A stretch of DNA of 64,000 bases from Nereocystis luetkeana. Its lineage: Eukaryota; Sar; Phaeophyceae; Laminariales; Laminariaceae. Made by a program: the position numbers and the translations under genes. This document shows, one piece after another, positions 12,378-24,449 of this stretch (position 1 is the stretch's first letter; each line of letters starts with the position of its first letter). Location: the NCBI GenBank assembly GCA_031213475.1, contig JARUPZ010000025.1, positions 6,707,676 to 6,771,675 on the forward strand, read 5' to 3'. The notes beneath the pieces are model-generated. The model had not been told where the DNA came from, made no database searches, and saw only the letters and a list, made by a program, of their open reading frames with translations.

Positions 12378-12828
12378 CGAGCAAACGCCGACACCAAGTG
12401 CTGTTTTCGCAGTTTGGCGCGGCGAAGAGACGCGCTGGGTGCGTGCCCTGCGCGTGGGACCCAAGCGTCCGAGCGAAGGCTGACTGCCTCTGGTCTGGCT
12501 CAGAAGAGATGTGGCGAGTGCGCTAGAGCTAACCTGTCTTGGTAATTTGGGTCCCATTTTGTGACGGGTTGTTGCTGCTGTACAGCAGTGTGGTTTGCGA
12601 GTACTCGTACGTATCCACGGAGGGGGGCGTGCCGAGTGCGCTTTTCTTGGTCTCTAGGTCCGAGCCCGCGCCAGGCGACTGCTACCTATCTGGCCACGAA
12701 CGGACGCGGCCTCCGCCGCCAAGGCGTCGGGCGTAAATCAACGTCGCTATACAGCTGTGTCACCGTCCAACTTATCGATCGTTCTGCTGCTGTTGGGTGT
12801 CGTGGATAATTTCTTCAATTTAGAGAGC
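12378..12828 (+). repeat. Dispersed repeat D, copy 1
   Basis: Aligns by eye with 38851-39270 in the same orientation. Shared blocks include GGGACCCAAGCGTCCGAGC versus AGGACCCAAGCGTCCGAGC, GCCGAGTGCG, CTATCTGGCCACG versus GTCTGGCCACG, GCTATACAGCTGTGTCACC and CGTTCTGCTGCTGT. Both copies carry a TGCTGCTGT stretch in the middle. I see no conserved reading frame between the copies, so I call it a non-coding dispersed repeat of unknown class. Confidence 0.8.
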
Positions 12829-12930
12829 ATGCTATTTTTCGATATGAATCTCTGATGACCCAGGTCGTCGGATTTTAGGCTAAATCCGACGACCTGAGTC
12901 ATCGGATTCTCGAATCGAAATAATTCCCGT
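12829..12930. repeat. Strong hairpin / foldback, 22-bp core stem
   Basis: Positions 12854-12875 pair with 12882-12903 with one mismatch in 22 bp, leaving a six-base loop TAGGCT. The pairing continues outward imperfectly (about three quarters matched) to roughly 12829 and 12930. It lies just 3' of repeat D. It could be a tiny foldback element or an RNA hairpin; the sequence alone cannot separate these. Confidence 0.8.
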
Positions 12931-13089
12931 CGGATTTTGCACATTTGGACTGCATAAGCAGGATCATTCATTTTTTAGATCGAAAAACACTAATCAGCAG
13001 CTCGACATCGAATCGCATAGGAAACAGCCTGAGAAGTTCGCCCCTAAAAATAACAACAACAACAAGAGCATGCTATCGCTAGCTAGATA

Positions 13090-13345
13090 TCATACTGCCG
13101 TTCCAAAACGCTTGTTGGGATGTCTTATGTGACAAACGATGGTAGGACTCCGAGGGCACAAAAACATATGCATTCAGGGCGGCAGAGCAGGAACAAGTAT
13201 AAATACTGCCGTACCAAACCGCATGTTGGTGATATCGTACATGACGAGCATTGGCAGAGCGTCAAGTGCACAAGAGCACAATGTGGCTTCAGGGTGCCAG
13301 AGCTGGAACGAGTATGGATACCATTCTGCTGTTCCAACACGACAA
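13090..13345. repeat. 112-bp tandem repeat, about 2.3 copies
   Basis: Units begin at about 13090, 13202 and 13317 with ATACTGCCGTNCCAAANCGC-like text and share GGCTTCAGGGTGCCAGAGC versus GCATTCAGGGCGGCAGAGC. The period is 112-115 bp, so the repeat is not tied to a reading frame. Confidence 0.75.
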
Positions 13346-15649
13346 GTACACTAAATAAAGCATGCGATCGCGCGACGATCAACACCACAACTACAAAACA
13401 AGAGCATTCCTCGAGGGATACAGAGCGGCAGGGGCTGAACAAACTGTTTACTGTGCCACGATTTTACAGTCGATTGTTTTTTACTTGGCCTTCATTTTGC
13501 GATCCTCGTCGTATGTTTCGGTCCTCTCGTGAACATACCCGTTGCTGAAAATACATGTCAATCTGTCGTTTGTGTAAGCAATCGAAGTATTTTGCATTGG
13601 CCAACACGGCGTCGTCAGCTCTCTGACGGCCTGTTGGGGGTCTCTTAGATTTCGCGTTCTGGGGCCGCAGACTTCACCGGGCGGATCGCAATCGGGTGAG
13701 CGCTTAGTACCCGCCAGGTGATCTTCAGTTGGGATAGGCGTTGGAATCCCGTCGTATGAGGTCTTGACGATTTAAGAAAGTAAACATATACCTGGTACCT
13801 GGTAAATATTTTTTATTGCAAGCTGTACCTATCTGCACTGGCATCCCACTCTATCCCGTAATGTATTCACCGTTCGGATTGAACAATGAGGCGCGCGAGC
13901 GCCAAGAGAGCCTTTTGTTCTTGGTTTTCAAATGGAAAAAGCACACGTTCAGTAGGAGCCAACCCCCTCCTGTAGAGGGGCCGTTTGTGCAGGTACCGAC
14001 TGCTCTCGACACACTGTTATGATACTGCCTTGAATGAGGCTAGAAGCCCGGTCCTTTAGCAACTCGCACCAACTTCAACTGAAACTTCACAAAACACGTA
14101 CAAGTAAACAGAGAACAACGCTCGAATGCATCTCATCGAGGTCAACGACAGTATCATACTCAACTGATATTCAACCCTAAAAATCAAAAACCCAATCTGG
14201 AACTCAATAATCAGATTGTCGAACCAACCCTCAAATCCTTCCATAAGTATTCGAATCTTCAAATCCACAGCCAGCCTTTCTGATGCAAAAACTACAACCG
14301 AAATACAATGCCAGGTAAGACGGCATTATCCTCATATTTAGCCTTGCAAAAGGCCATTTTCCCGCAAAATTGGTCCAAATATATATATATGCTCGTCCAC
14401 TCTGACGAACAAAACCACGATACCTCCATGAATATCCTCGATTACCTGGGTATAATAACAGTAACAAGTACCGGGGCTAGCTTAATAAGGAAGAATACAA
14501 CTCCACACTACATGAACGTCACCGCAGAAATTACTTTCAACGTGTACTCTTCATTTCTTCAAGTATTATAGGGTAATCCTGTACAACAAATAATGAGTAT
14601 CAAAAGCAATCAACGCTGTTTTTATGAAATTCCGAACAAAGAAACATTGAGTCTGGACCGTGCGCGCCCTCTGGCGTTTCATAGTTTCTTCGGTCGAAGC
14701 AAAAACCTACCAGGTATACCTCAATTCCGCACAAAATCATTGCCAATCATGGAAAAATATCACACTAAGTCTTGTCAATTCAATTAAAACCAAATATTGG
14801 CAAAAAAGTAAACCGTCAGAGATCCCAAGGAACCCTGTTTCGCCGGACGAAAGCCTCCTTATACCCCGTATTCCCCATAGATTCACAGGTCGCGACGGTA
14901 TTGTGAGAGAGCATAGCTTCCTCTTAACTTGAATCTTATTCGACGTTGAAACAAAAAAAATAAGAATAGCTCATTCATGCTGAAAACACAAAATCTCGAC
15001 ACAATCCAAACCGTCCAGAAACACAATTAAAAAACCACCAATAATGAACCTGTTCATCCTGATTCAAAGGCAACCACATTTCATTCAGAACCACCCCAAT
15101 GCCGCAAAACACGACGACTATTGTTCCCGCCGCCGGGACTGCCTCTCCTTCCGGTCTCAGGCGTCGCCGCAGCTCGGCTCATCCAGGTTATTCTGGGTTA
15201 AATGAAACGTCGCCTCCTCAGCATTGACCCGACACACACAAGGGATGGGGCATGTAATCGAGCGATCAGGTCTGCATTGGGTACTTTGCTCTATACATGC
15301 ACTCACAGCTTGCAAACACCTATTTGTAGCAACTATAGTTCAACTTCTTAAATGCCACTGCATATAACCAGTTTACTTGTTAAAGGGAACTCCTGGTCCT
15401 ACATCAAATCCATGTATTCCTCCACCACTCTATACGGTTGCAAGTACTTTATGAACACATACAGCAGGACTATGCAAAACTCTTTTCGTTTCAGCTCATG
15501 CCCAAAACTCTACCATCATCAGCAGTGGTACCGGGGCAACAGGTGTTCCAATCTGCAGCCCAGGCAGTATTGTACTCGTTTATGTGCAATGTATACTCTG
15601 GTGTTTCGCTCCCATAACCGTACTACTGGTGCTGCTGCAGTACTCATAT
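13346..15649. other. No recognisable feature
   Basis: Mostly AT-rich. TACCTGGTA motifs overlap at 13789-13797 and 13796-13804, and TACCAGGTA lies at 14708-14716. Short frames only. Around 15530-15640 there is weak similarity to 7940-8050. Confidence 0.45.
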
Positions 15650-16560
15650 TTCTGGATTGTAAACTGAGCCTCAACTGCGACAAGTGCGAGTCTGTCTGTC
15701 TGTAAGTATGTCGGGCCGCCTGGCTTATACTTTCGAATACCTTACAATGGTCGATGTGTAAGATCGTTACAGATGATATTCGTACAACGTATTTGACCCT
15801 TAGGGACCTTATATACTGAAACATATTATACCAACAACACGCAAGTTTAACCATATAATACATCCACGACACGGTACCATCATACCATACCACCAACAGA
15901 CCATACCACATACCATGTTTTTTCCGTGTAACAGACAAATCTGAAAAATGGGAACGAAACAAAAAATGAGAACGGACGTTTTTTTTTAGAAAGCAAACCA
16001 ATTGTGTACAACTCCAAGAAAAAAAGTTGACAGTCCTGTGGGGCTGTACAGCAGCCTTCGAATGAGCTGTCGCTCAGGCTGGAAGTCCTCGGCATCGCCG
16101 CGGTAGCCAGCATCTAGAGAAATCACAATAGAGCCAGCGTATATTGCTTTTTGCGCCCACCCGAAGGCACGAGATGGAGCATGACCGTTCTGACGAGCTC
16201 CTCTCACAGGGCTGGCCAAGGGCTTTCGCAGGATCATTTTGGTTATCTGATACACCACATGGTTCTGGAGATACGGCTTGGTTCTCATTTTAGGCTTCGT
16301 TCCCATTTTTCCGATTTGTCTGTTGTGTAGTAAATCAAACCGTACCATCACACCATACCACCAAGATACTATATATTTACCGAGCAGTTTCCATATGGTA
16401 TATCAAACCATAGTACCCTCATACCATATACCTGGTAATAGCATACGATATCACATCAAGGACACAAGAAGAGCGTAGGTTAAAGGTGCAAGGTGATGAG
16501 GTGGTGAGTGAGGGGAACGTGAAAGGTGGTGAGGTGGTGAGGTGAAATTTGAGGAAGTTA
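15650..16560 (+). repeat. Dispersed repeat C, copy 2 (interrupted)
   Basis: Same landmarks and orientation as 11320-11985. The copy is split by the 395-bp inverted-repeat element at 15930-16324; removing that element and one GTGT restores alignment with copy 1 at about 11760. A TACCTGGTA motif lies at 16429-16437, where copy 1 reads CAGCCTGGAAATA instead. Confidence 0.8.
15930..16324 (-). mobile_element. TIR element family B, copy 1 (395 bp, GTGT target duplication)
   Basis: The ends AACAGACAAATC and GATTTGTCTGTT are inverted repeats that extend imperfectly for about 45 bp (GGAAAAATGGGAACGAA core). GTGT flanks both sides (15926-15929 and 16325-16328), a likely 4-bp target-site duplication. 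A second copy in the opposite orientation lies at 51471-51869 with ACAC on both sides, i.e. the same target read on the other strand. The copies appear more than 95 percent identical by eye. An open frame of about 90 codons crosses each copy, but I recognise no transposase, so I treat it as non-autonomous. Confidence 0.88.
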
Positions 16561-17850
16561 TCGTTCTTCCTGGGTAAGCGGTGTAGGAGATACAGGGTGT
16601 ATACTATTTATCACTGGCTACGGATTTCCGAATGGTACGTAATTTCATATTTCCCCGGAAAGTCGTGAATAATACGAGCGCAAAAAAACGTCTATAGGTT
16701 CGTCCTGGATGATACACGTAGCCTTTGTTTTTCCCCCGATGGTTTTGATACGTATTTGCAGGTTTAAATCAAACAGTTTCAAAAAAATCCGAAAAACGTT
16801 TACCTGGTACCTGGGAGTGTTTTTCTGGTATAGACAGGACCAGCAGGGGACTGGTGAAACTGATACTTACACTTATATCGGATCGGCAAAGTAAGGGTAC
16901 GTGGGTGCACCTTGATTGAGCGGTTTACCGCTGATATGAGGTATAGGTGGTGACTATATACTGAGTTTATTGATTCAGGCAGGAAGGTTTTGTTTGTGAC
17001 TGTTTTCTGGTTGCGGAATAAGGGGGATTGCCGTTTTATTCATGATTGGTTAATCTACCACCAGTAATGTTATGGGAACTTGGGTTTGTTCGCGAACGAG
17101 AAAAACAGAATATTGGATGTCCTGCTGATGATCCAATAGCTTTATTGACTTAGAGTGCTGAGGCTGTTCATGTTGCAGCCTTTGAACGTTTCTTTATTAT
17201 TCGGTTACGCCTCAGGAGATATAGCCAAAAAGGGTGTATTTTCGGGGTTTAGTATGTATCACAAGCGGCTATTAATTCGGGTATTCTCAGTGCCATATAA
17301 ATGCTATGTGAAAGTGAATGTTTGCTATCCCGCATTTACCGTCACGATCTGTGCATATATGGCGGTAGTCGTAAGGACAACAGAAGGTTTGGGTCCGGGG
17401 AGTCTCGCGATCTTTGGCAGGACACTTACTTCTTAGCTTAGTTATTTATTTTTTTTGGCGCGACTACTGCAAGGATTTCCGTGATTGCAATAGTATGTGT
17501 GGGATTGAGAAAGAGGTGTTTGCTTGTCGTCGGGGTGAGTTTCCTCTTGCCATCAATGTGGTTGGTGCAGGTCAAGGAGTTACGTTCTGGTTATTTTGGT
17601 TTGTCACTGTTGTGTAAAGAGCCAGAGAGGGTATTGGTTTGGTCTCTTGAAATGACAGTTTCGTACCGGTTGGTACCGTTGCCTAGTGTCGATCATGTCA
17701 CTCTTGACATCTGAGGTTGTAAATGTTGACGCAAGAGACTCATTTCTTCTCTGCCTCTACCTTATAAGAGGAAAAAACATGATCTGAAGCATACATCCAT
17801 AGACTGTCATGCAGTCTGGGCTACCGCTGCCTTAGGCAGCGAGAAACTCC
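16561..17850. other. No recognisable feature
   Basis: T-rich sequence with frames of up to 93 codons (17155-17436) and no domain. TACCTGGTACCTGGG lies at 16801-16815. Confidence 0.45.
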
Positions 17851-18345
17851 CTCGTTCATGCTCTCGTATTCTTGATACTTATTCCGACGTCACCAGCACG
17901 AAGCGGACACACACATCCAGGAGTACGCCTGGCTATCCTGGAGTGTTGCAGCAGCAACACAGTCACGGCGGGTCGAGAGGGCGGCAGCGGCAGCGGCGGT
18001 AGCAAAGCCGGCGACTGCGGCGGCGGTAGTGACGGCGGCGGCATGAACGGTGGTTGCTGGATGGACTTCATCGTCGCAACAAGGCCAGCAATCCTCTGAC
18101 TGCTGCCGTTTCTGGCAGTGCTGCAGGAGCTGTTCCTGCTCCTGCAACTGCTGTTCTTCAGCGCCTTCACCACCAGTGCCAAGCGAATCTACCAGGTCCG
18201 GCTCAAACCGGGCCCTGCGGGGATCGCGCTTCTGCTTCTTCTGGTGCAGCATCTCCTGTCACTCCTCTCACGTCCTTTCCGCCAGAACCTCGATTTTTTC
18301 ATCTCTGTTCCGAAGCTGGCTCCCTGACTATCAATAAACACATCA
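17851..18345. other. GC-rich block with a Q/E-rich minus-strand frame
   Basis: The minus-strand frame 17890-18252 has a Glu/Gln-rich stretch followed by an alanine run from GGC/GCN triplets (17985-18050). The plus strand reads through the same block in several frames. The Q/E-rich part could be a fragment of a low-complexity coding exon; I see no domain and no clear start or splice sites, so no gene is called. Confidence 0.3.
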
Positions 18346-19269
18346 TATGAATCAAACATGCTGGGAGCCTGTTCCCGACTCTCTAGGTTGCCTCGAGCTA
18401 AACAGGTGGCCACTGGGATACCTTGCGGCACGGCTGCTTCCGTTCACAACCCGCACCACCTTGCGCAAGTGTTTCCTCGATGTGCAGACAATCTACGATC
18501 CTCTCCTTCCTTGAGCACCGCCTGAAAGGGTCAATGCCCACCGTTCGAGATTTTGGGGTGATCGCACAAGCCCCTATAATAGACGTCGTCAAAAGAATAC
18601 ATAGATTTGGAAGACGACATCCTCATCAGAGGCAAGGAGCGCGGGGGTGAACGGATCCGATGTGGATCGATGTAATGTACTATATCATCGTCCCCCCAGG
18701 GATAATCCAGAAAAAAAATGTATTTTCTGTTTTCAGACATGAAATCACTTGTCTTCAGCATCCCGTTCTCTGGAGCTGAAACAAAATGGGGATATGTATA
18801 TAATATATATATGTGTGTTAGGTTTCGAATACATGCCCCTTAGAGGGTATAAACACACGGGAAAAACACACACAAAACAGAGCCACGATCGCTTACATTT
18901 CGGGATAGAAGGAAAACTGGAGTAAGTCCGGGCGTACCAAGAATATAGTTGTGATCCGGTTTAGGTTGCCTGCCGCAGGCGAGCGAGCTCCCTGCAGCAA
19001 GCTCTTCCCGGGACGGCCACCGGAGGTCCCCCCGGGAAGGCCCTCCGGCAGGGGCGTCGGAGGTCAAAATCATGCGATATATGCGCGAATGTATGCCCGA
19101 AAACCAAGCAACAAAAGTGCGTTTAGACGCCTCCCCAACCACGAAAAGGCGTGTGTCGGGATCGGCACCTAATTTCTTTAATTTATACTACAGGCCAATA
19201 AGAATAAAGGGCCTATACAAACGAGCGACTACAGTACCGGCCCGCTAGCAAGAAACTGAAAAATCGGCC
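18346..19269. other. No recognisable feature
   Basis: Unassigned sequence. A short GC-rich inverted block (CGGGACGGCCACCGGAGG then CCCCCGGGAAGGCC) sits at 19008-19042. No gene is supported. Confidence 0.4.
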
Positions 19270-19415
19270 TGAGGCTGGGTTTCTTACTTTCCTGGGGGCA
19301 TGAGCATCATTTTCTTAAATGTTCCTTTCTTATTTTCCTGCAAACATGAGCATGATTTTCTTAAACGCGCATTTCTTATTTTGGTCAGCAACGTTCAATG
19401 TTATTTTCTTCCTCA
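19270..19415. repeat. 46-bp tandem repeat, about 3 units
   Basis: Units share TTTCTTANTTTCCTG then CATGAGCATNATTTTCTTAAA. The array lies just beyond the 3' end of the transposase remnant (which is on the minus strand). Confidence 0.7.
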
Positions 19416-19540
19416 ACTTTGAATCCGTCTCTTTTCTTCTGACGTTATTCTCAGCATCATAGCGTAGAAGTCCCCATCTACGCCCGAATGACCCTTATAA
19501 ACCATGATGCTACTCGTGGTCTTGCAGGCGCACGTTAGGC

Positions 19541-19846
19541 GTGCGCTTCCTACCCCCTGCGCGAATCGGCCCGACGTCGCTTATCTCGTTCCGGCTACCC
19601 CCTCCCCCCTCCGGCGAACTCTCGATCGTACTACCGACCCCCCCTCCCTCTCCCGACTCTTCCTCCTCTTACTCCTACTCGGACTGAACGCGCATGCGCT
19701 TCCTACCCCCTGCGCGAATCGGCCCAACGTCGCTCATGTCGTTCAGGCTACTCCCCTTCCCCCCCGATGAACCCTCGATCGTACTACCGACCCCCCCTCC
19801 TCCCGACTCCCCCTCCTCCTCCACCTCCTCCTCCTCCTCCCCCTCC
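19541..19846 (-). repeat. 153-bp tandem duplication over the transposase 3' end
   Basis: Copy 1 (19541-19693) and copy 2 (19694-19846) share GCGCTTCCTACCCCCTGCGC and GATCGTACTACCGACCCCCC. The coding frame stops in copy 2 (stop near 19675), leaving copy 1 as 3' flank. A run of CTC/CCT triplets at about 19806-19890 encodes the acidic run. Confidence 0.85.
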
Positions 19847-21136
19847 TCCTCCTCCTCCTCCTCCTCGAACTCGCTCTCGTCCTCGCTCTCGCTGTCCTGT
19901 GAAGAGTCCTTATCGGTGCAGCGCGATAGCAGCACCCACGATCCCCCTGCCGCCACCTCATCCACCGAGTACTTCGCCAGCGGAAGTTTCATGCTACGTG
20001 TGCTGCCGTTGGTCTCGAGAAACATGCTGAAGTCGTAGAGGTGGCTTGTGCGTGCTTGGGCCTTTCGTGTGATGACCCCCCTGAACCAACCCATCCTGAG
20101 CCGGAGCAGTATCTCTTGGTTGACAAGATTCTGAGTGAGGGCGGCAGGTGCTGAGCTTACTAAAGAATGAACGTCATGGGCTTCAAACGGCAGTAAGTCC
20201 TCGTCGTCAGCGATGTCGTCGTCCAGGTCCAGCACAGCCTTCTCCTCAACCTTTTGCTCCGTCTCGCTCTCGCTCTCCTCCTCGTCGCTTGAACCTGGCG
20301 GGTTCTCCTCATCCGCGGGAGCAGGCGAGATCGGTAGCACATCCTCCAGCGGTTCCGGTGTAGTATCAACCTCCATGAAGGAGTACGTGCCCCCCTCTAC
20401 GCCTTGGAGATTTATGAGGTCATCATCGCTGCCATCTGCCGTCATCACCTGCCCCGTCTTCTCGAAGAAGCGCTTGCGGTACGCAGTGTCGCTGTCGATC
20501 TTCTTCGCGGCCTCTCCGGTCCATTGCGTGGTCAAGATCCGACGATCAGACGCCGTCAGCTTATTGGACTCCCACTGTTCTACGTTGTCGCCGTCAAGAA
20601 GCCACTTGTCCAGAGCCTGCCCCACGAAGACCTTGAAGAGCTTCCCGTACCCGGCGTCCACAGGTTGCACCTCGTCGGTGCATATCGGGGGCAATAGCCA
20701 CAGCAGAGTGTTACACTTCTCGCTCAACACACGCTTGAACTCGTCGGTGGTCTCGCCGTACAGGTTGTCGGCAAAAATAATAGACTGTTTCTCGGGTACC
20801 TCAATGGTAGTTAAAGATACGCCCTTCCTTGCGGAAGGTGTTGCCCGCCCAGGAGTTGCAGAAAGCCGAGTCGGCCCACGCGCAACCTTGCCAGTAGATG
20901 CCCACACCTGGGTGCCACGCCGCCCTCTCAACTGCAGAGATCCGTTTTCCTGAAAGACGGAATATGATGGCGGGCCTGTACACTCTTTGGCCAGGACAGA
21001 AGGTCAGTCGTAGAGTGCACTGTCGTTTCTCCAGGCCAGCAGACGGCTGTGAGATACGGACGCCCTTGCTCCCTTTGTCAGCCCACGTACTGTTCAATCC
21101 GTTGACGAACGGTAGCGGCGCCGAGCAGGAGTTCTA
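19675..21136 (-). pseudogene. DDE_1 (pogo/Tigger-like) transposase, frameshifted remnant
   Basis: Transposases of this family cut and paste DNA using a D-D-D/E catalytic triad. Reading 5' to 3' on the minus strand, the first open segment (stop at about 21136 to stop near 20801) carries G-L-N-S-T-W-A-D-K-G-S-K-G-V-R-I, then K-R-Q-C-T-L-R-L and Y-W-Q-G-C-A-W-A-D, typical of DDE_1 core regions. The second segment (to 19675) is in another frame and carries I-I-F-A-D-N-L (candidate catalytic Asp) and the family-typical L-P-P-x-x-T-D-x-x-Q-P-V-D-A-G-Y-G. The frames switch at about 20810-20830, so at least one frameshift breaks the gene. The 5' part (DNA-binding CENPB/HTH region) is missing or scrambled; a third frame near 21141-21342 may hold a piece. 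The C-terminus has an acidic run and a G-W-F-R-G-V segment with later S-W-V-L-L. An intron hiding the frameshift is possible but I see no good splice sites. Confidence 0.8.
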
Positions 21137-23083
21137 CCACAGACGGTCGTTTTTTTTTGTGGGACTGTCAAAAGCGTGTAACCTCCGTTCGTTCTGGCAT
21201 GATTTTGTTTTTCGAAATATTCGTCATCCAAGCCACAATTGATTCGTACCTGAGGACTGACAACACTGCGAAACAGCCAGAGTACAGTAGTACAGAAAAA
21301 TGAGAGAACATGCTGTACTGTACCCGACATATCTAGGGGCACGGTGGGTCGCCAGGGGAAGGGTTGCTCTTTCTTAAATTGCGGCAGATGCCGACGCTGG
21401 GCCGTTTCTTAAGTTTGTCTATAATTTGAGGCTGATTTTCATACGGACACGGTTTTTACTAGCGAGCCGGCACTGTACGGCGAATCCAAAATTTGACCTC
21501 CTTTATTCTTTGCAAATTTAAAAGGTGAATTTGAAAACCATTGTGTCAAAAAAAGAATAGACGTAGACGTACTGCGAACAAAAAAGGCCGCCATAGGTTT
21601 TTGGGCCTGCTGACAAAACCCTTGCGCGCACAAAATCGCGTGTTGATGTGCGCGCAACCAGGCCCTCCGTGGCTGTTGCGAAAGACGGCTATCTCGACAG
21701 CACAACGACAAATTATACACCTGGTCCGTACGTATCGGGTTGGATTTTAATCAGAAACGATACTTGTTTTGCTCATGAATCTGGAATTATAATTGCGAAG
21801 TGCTGGACCATATCCACACTTATCCTTTAGTAGCATATACACCACCATTCCCGATAAAGACTGCCAGCTTGCACGGAAAACCTGCCTTACGTTAACCCCA
21901 CCTTAAAACGGGCTCTTCATTTTCTGTGTGGTACCAATCCGTTCTACATGCCTCAACTAACTGATAAACGCAAACCCCAAACTAATATTGTTCCTCACTC
22001 CGCCCCCTCCCCTGTTTCCCCCTGTCCTGGCTGAATCCCTCCGGCCACTGAAATTTGATGCTAAAGCTCTTGAAAGCCCATCCTCCTCTGTTGTCGCTCT
22101 TCTTACGTATATCATCATGAATACATCGCTCTTCCACCTCCGCCGACATTGGATTTTCAATGTCGACACCCTTCCTGCAGTAAGTCTCGTTGCTCCCCCA
22201 GTCTTTCCCGAACTCAAGAAATACTCTCCCGGCACCAACCCTTGCCTTCTTACTAGATATCGTAGTGACACAGGGGTCAGGTTACGAGTCCACACTCTCA
22301 ATCTATTCCCGTGTGCGTGTGCAGCCAAAGGACAACGTACGTTCAAGCTGGGATGCCGCATCGTCAATTCGAACAACACCTCAAATCCGCTGGCCTCCCC
22401 CTTCTAGTATGGCATAGACGGTGGCATACTATCCCACCTCAGTTCACTCTCACCGACAATCGTTTTCTTGCGTGAAACTACTTCTCCGTACCTCTTCTGA
22501 CCTCTTTTTGATTCTCTGAATAAACGTTCTACCCGATCAGCACCGCCACAATTCAGGTGCTTCCAACTGTATCATTCGACGAAAAAAGGACACATCTCTC
22601 CTCGTCACTCCAAAATATTGGTCGATTTGTCCGTCAATGTGTGCAAGCATCTCTCCGACGCACGGCCCAAAGAATACCTCGTACCCACCCATGAGTACAG
22701 TACTGCTGCTTGTTCTTTTTCCAATGTGTCGACCTTCCCAGCCCTGTCGGCCTAGTTCCATCAACTACAGCCGTCATCAACGGTATGACCCTCTTGCCCA
22801 TGCCCGCTATTCAAGCATGCCAACGATCCAATACCTCTCCACAAACCCCATATTTCCTCCGTTCAATTTTCCATGTCTGTTTAAAACATATCGTGCCTTT
22901 TCGGTTTTTTTTACTTTCGTTTTTAGTACGTATGCTCTCCGCCTGCCTGGGGCTAATAATTACGAAAATATTGGGTGCCGCAGGAAAGCACGGAAAACAA
23001 CAAATGAACCCACAACATTTTTATTTTCGACACAGCCAACAGGGTTGAACTAAAACCAAGCAAAAACGATCAAAACAAATTGC
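21137..23083. other. No recognisable gene
   Basis: 21140-21342 may hold a decayed upstream part of the transposase on the minus strand. 21957-22417 is open in two opposed frames but without domain content. The remainder is AT-rich and unassigned. Confidence 0.4.
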
Positions 23084-23199
23084 TACTACGGGGGACCACA
23101 GTTAATAGGATCTATCTATGGTTTACAAGAACACATATATATTTAATCATTTCCACTAACAACAATATTTGGTCCTATTAACTATGGTCCCCCGTGATA
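23084..23199. mobile_element. MITE family A, copy 2 (116 bp)
   Basis: The left end TACTACGGGGGACCACAGTT and right end AACTATGGTCCCCCGTGATA match the TIRs of the copy at 459-567 with a few substitutions, including one in each outermost part. The middle is 7 bp longer and AT-rich. TA occurs at both ends. The mismatches suggest this is an older copy. Confidence 0.88.
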
Positions 23200-24449
23200 G
23201 AACTTGCCTCTTTTTCTTGGTCCCCTTAATGTTCAGTAGTTTTTAGAGTTCTCTCCTAGCGTGTCAATTTTTTGTTTTCGCTTACCGCCTCCGTTCTCTT
23301 TTTTTCGTTAGTATGTACGGATGCACTTTATGTCATCCCCTGACTTCCTTCAGAGAAGGTCTACCGTAGACAGCAGACTTTACTTCACTTATCACATCAA
23401 AATAAAAGTACGAGTGGGGAACATATCATGTAGTAGTTATTACCCAAAGCAATGCATTTTGAATAGAAAAAGGAATCCAACTTAGACTCACAGAAAATTC
23501 AAAAGTAAATAACCCGTGAGACTATAATAAAAACTACCCTCAGGTACGTACGTACCACGACAAAAAAAAAATTGGGGGTGTGCCGTGGAGCTCGAATTCA
23601 CTACCTCTGTTTCGCAATTCGCAACTGACCACTTGAGTCTACGTCCATGTTCAGTTTTGCAAGTGTATCAACTTCGACAGACTCTATCTATCTACCATTT
23701 CAAAAAAATGGGCGGGCTCGCCCCGCCTTCCGGTGCGACCAAACCTTCCTTGCCACAACTAACCACCTGTTTGTTCTCGAGAGACCGTCGCTCGTCGACA
23801 CCTAAATCACAGCGACAGAGGCAGCACCGACGCTCCCGCTCGCGGGAGCTGCGACCACCATGGAATAGACAGCTGCGACTCTGGGTTTGTTTGAGCTAAG
23901 AAAGTGGAAGCTGGTCGCCAAAGCATCCGCACGCAAGGACGCGGGGCGGCGACGTGTGCTGTTTATTTCTAGCCGCAACATTCATGCTCGTATGTATGGA
24001 CACGGTACTCGGCAGAGCTTCAACCATCGGGCCTACCGCTGATGTGAGATCTATTGGGGTAATCGCACATCTGGCGTCCCCGCTTAGCAGGGTAGGCCAT
24101 ATCGTTTAGATCGCGCATTTTAGCTTATCGGCCGTCGCTACGCGTGGTACTGGTGTATAACGTACGATATTATATCCAACGGGGTTTGAGGTGTGGGCTA
24201 CGAACTCGCGCCCGAACGCGTCCATATTATTAATGCCAGGTAGCACTTATCACCACAGGGAAAAATACCTACAGCAGCAGTTTATACGTATTGCTCATTG
24301 GTGAAGAAAGGAAACACTCTCGTACACCAGGATGTACGTATGAATAGGGGAGCGGCGGGCCCACCCCACTATCTGATCAACGGGTGCAAGCCTCCACTTG
24401 ACTTCTATTCGACTTCCTTATATTGTTTGGACTCTAAAATGGAAGTTTC
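23200..24449. other. No recognisable feature
   Basis: The frame 23585-23899 ends in an Arg/Ser-rich stretch but has no convincing start or neighbours. The rest is unassigned. Confidence 0.4.
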
